Assembly: GCA_021443415.1 (NCBI GenBank)
Contig: JABUTZ010000003.1
Coordinates: 1 to 37,569 of the forward strand
Direction of reading: 5' to 3'
Length of the DNA stretch: 37,569 nucleotides
From: Bacteroidaceae bacterium
Lineage (GTDB): Bacteria; Bacteroidota; Bacteroidia; Bacteroidales; Bacteroidaceae
In this document: positions 36,726-37,569 of the stretch, piece after piece
Layout: each line of letters opens with the position of its first letter
How positions within the stretch are numbered: position 1 is the stretch's first letter
The notes under the pieces: model-generated
What the model was told of the DNA's origin: nothing
Database searches by the model: none
Seen by the model: only the letters and a program-made list of their open reading frames with translations
Position numbers and translations under genes: made by a program

Positions 36726-37569
36726 CTACTCCGACATACACTGGCAGGAGAACGGAAAACTCAAACTCCTCATCATCGTCGGCACACGACCCGAAATCAT
36801 ACGCCTCGCAGCCGTAATCAACAAGTGCCGCGCATACTTCGACACAATCCTCGCCCACACCGGGCAGAACTACGACTACAACCTCAACGGCATCTTCTTC
36901 CGAGACCTCAAACTCGCCGACCCCGAAGTGTACCTCGACGCCGTGGGAGACGACCTCGGAGCAACCATGGGCAACATCATCAGCGCCAGCTACAAACTCA
37001 TGGCGCAGACACGACCCGACGCACTCCTCGTCCTCGGAGACACCAACTCATGCCTCAGCGTCATCGGAGCGAAACGCCTCCACATACCCATCTTCCACAT
37101 GGAAGCCGGCAACCGCTGCAAAGACGAATGTCTGCCAGAAGAAACCAACCGCCGCATCGTCGACATCATCTCCGACGTCAACCTCGCCTACTCCGAGCAC
37201 GCCCGCCGCTACCTCGCCGACTGCGGACTACCCAAAGAGCGCACCTACGTCACCGGATCACCCATGGCAGAGGTGCTCCACGAAAACCTACCGCAAATCG
37301 AGGCAAGCGACATACACCGCCGACTCGGACTCGAGAAAGGACAATACATCCTACTCAGCGCACACCGCGAGGAGAACATCGACACCGAAGAAAACTTCCG
37401 ATCACTCTTCAACGCAATCAACACAATGGCCGAGAAATACAGGATGCCCATCCTCTACTCATGCCACCCGCGCTCAAGAAAACGACTCGAACTCTCCAAC
37501 TTCCAGCTCCACAAACTCGTGCGAATGCACGAACCACTCGGCTTCCACGACTACAACTGCCTGCAGATG
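36718..37569 (+). CDS. UDP-GlcNAc 2-epimerase-like (CapG/WecB family), truncated by the window end
   Basis: LKLLIIVGTRPEIIRLAAVI; HTGQNYDYNL; DTNSCLSVIGAKRLHIPIFHMEAGNRC; SAHREENID. Confidence 0.93.
   Translation, partial: MKNYSDIHWQENGKLKLLIIVGTRPEIIRLAAVINKCRAYFDTILAHTGQNYDYNLNGIFFRDLKLADPEVYLDAVGDDLGATMGNIISASYKLMAQTRPDALLVLGDTNSCLSVIGAKRLHIPIFHMEAGNRCKDECLPEETNRRIVDIISDVNLAYSEHARRYLADCGLPKERTYVTGSPMAEVLHENLPQIEASDIHRRLGLEKGQYILLSAHREENIDTEENFRSLFNAINTMAEKYRMPILYSCHPRSRKRLELSNFQLHKLVRMHEPLGFHDYNCLQM

Overview
Bacteroidales-type chromosomal segment in two compositional blocks. Block 1 (about 1-23 kb) has ordinary Bacteroides-like coding: a CusCBA-type heavy-metal RND efflux operon with an upstream His/Cys-rich small protein, an ABC-F ATPase, a single-domain receiver, a lipoprotein, cca, a PiT phosphate transporter with a PhoU-like tail, ppk1, a YfcE-type phosphoesterase, rfbA-rfbB, menA, and a receiver-receiver-PPDK_N protein. 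Block 2 (about 23.4-37.6 kb) is all on the + strand and strongly A/C-rich: two HU-like proteins, a small ORF overlapping a GNAT gene (toxin-antitoxin-like), a secreted Ig-like repeat protein, then a capsule operon (UpxY, Wza, Wzc, YwqE/CpsB phosphatase, CapE, CapF, and CapG/WecB cut by the window end). A compositionally distinct AlbA_2/ATP-binding wHTH gene and a four-helix-bundle gene remnant interrupt capF-capG. The most unusual signal is three intergenic tandem arrays with different sequences but nearly identical periods (22, 22 and 23 bp), two of them with clear internal dyad symmetry. They match no annotated feature class and could be one family of locus-private dyad arrays. No rRNA, tRNA, CRISPR or transposase was recognised. 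All family calls come from reading the translations by eye, without database searches.
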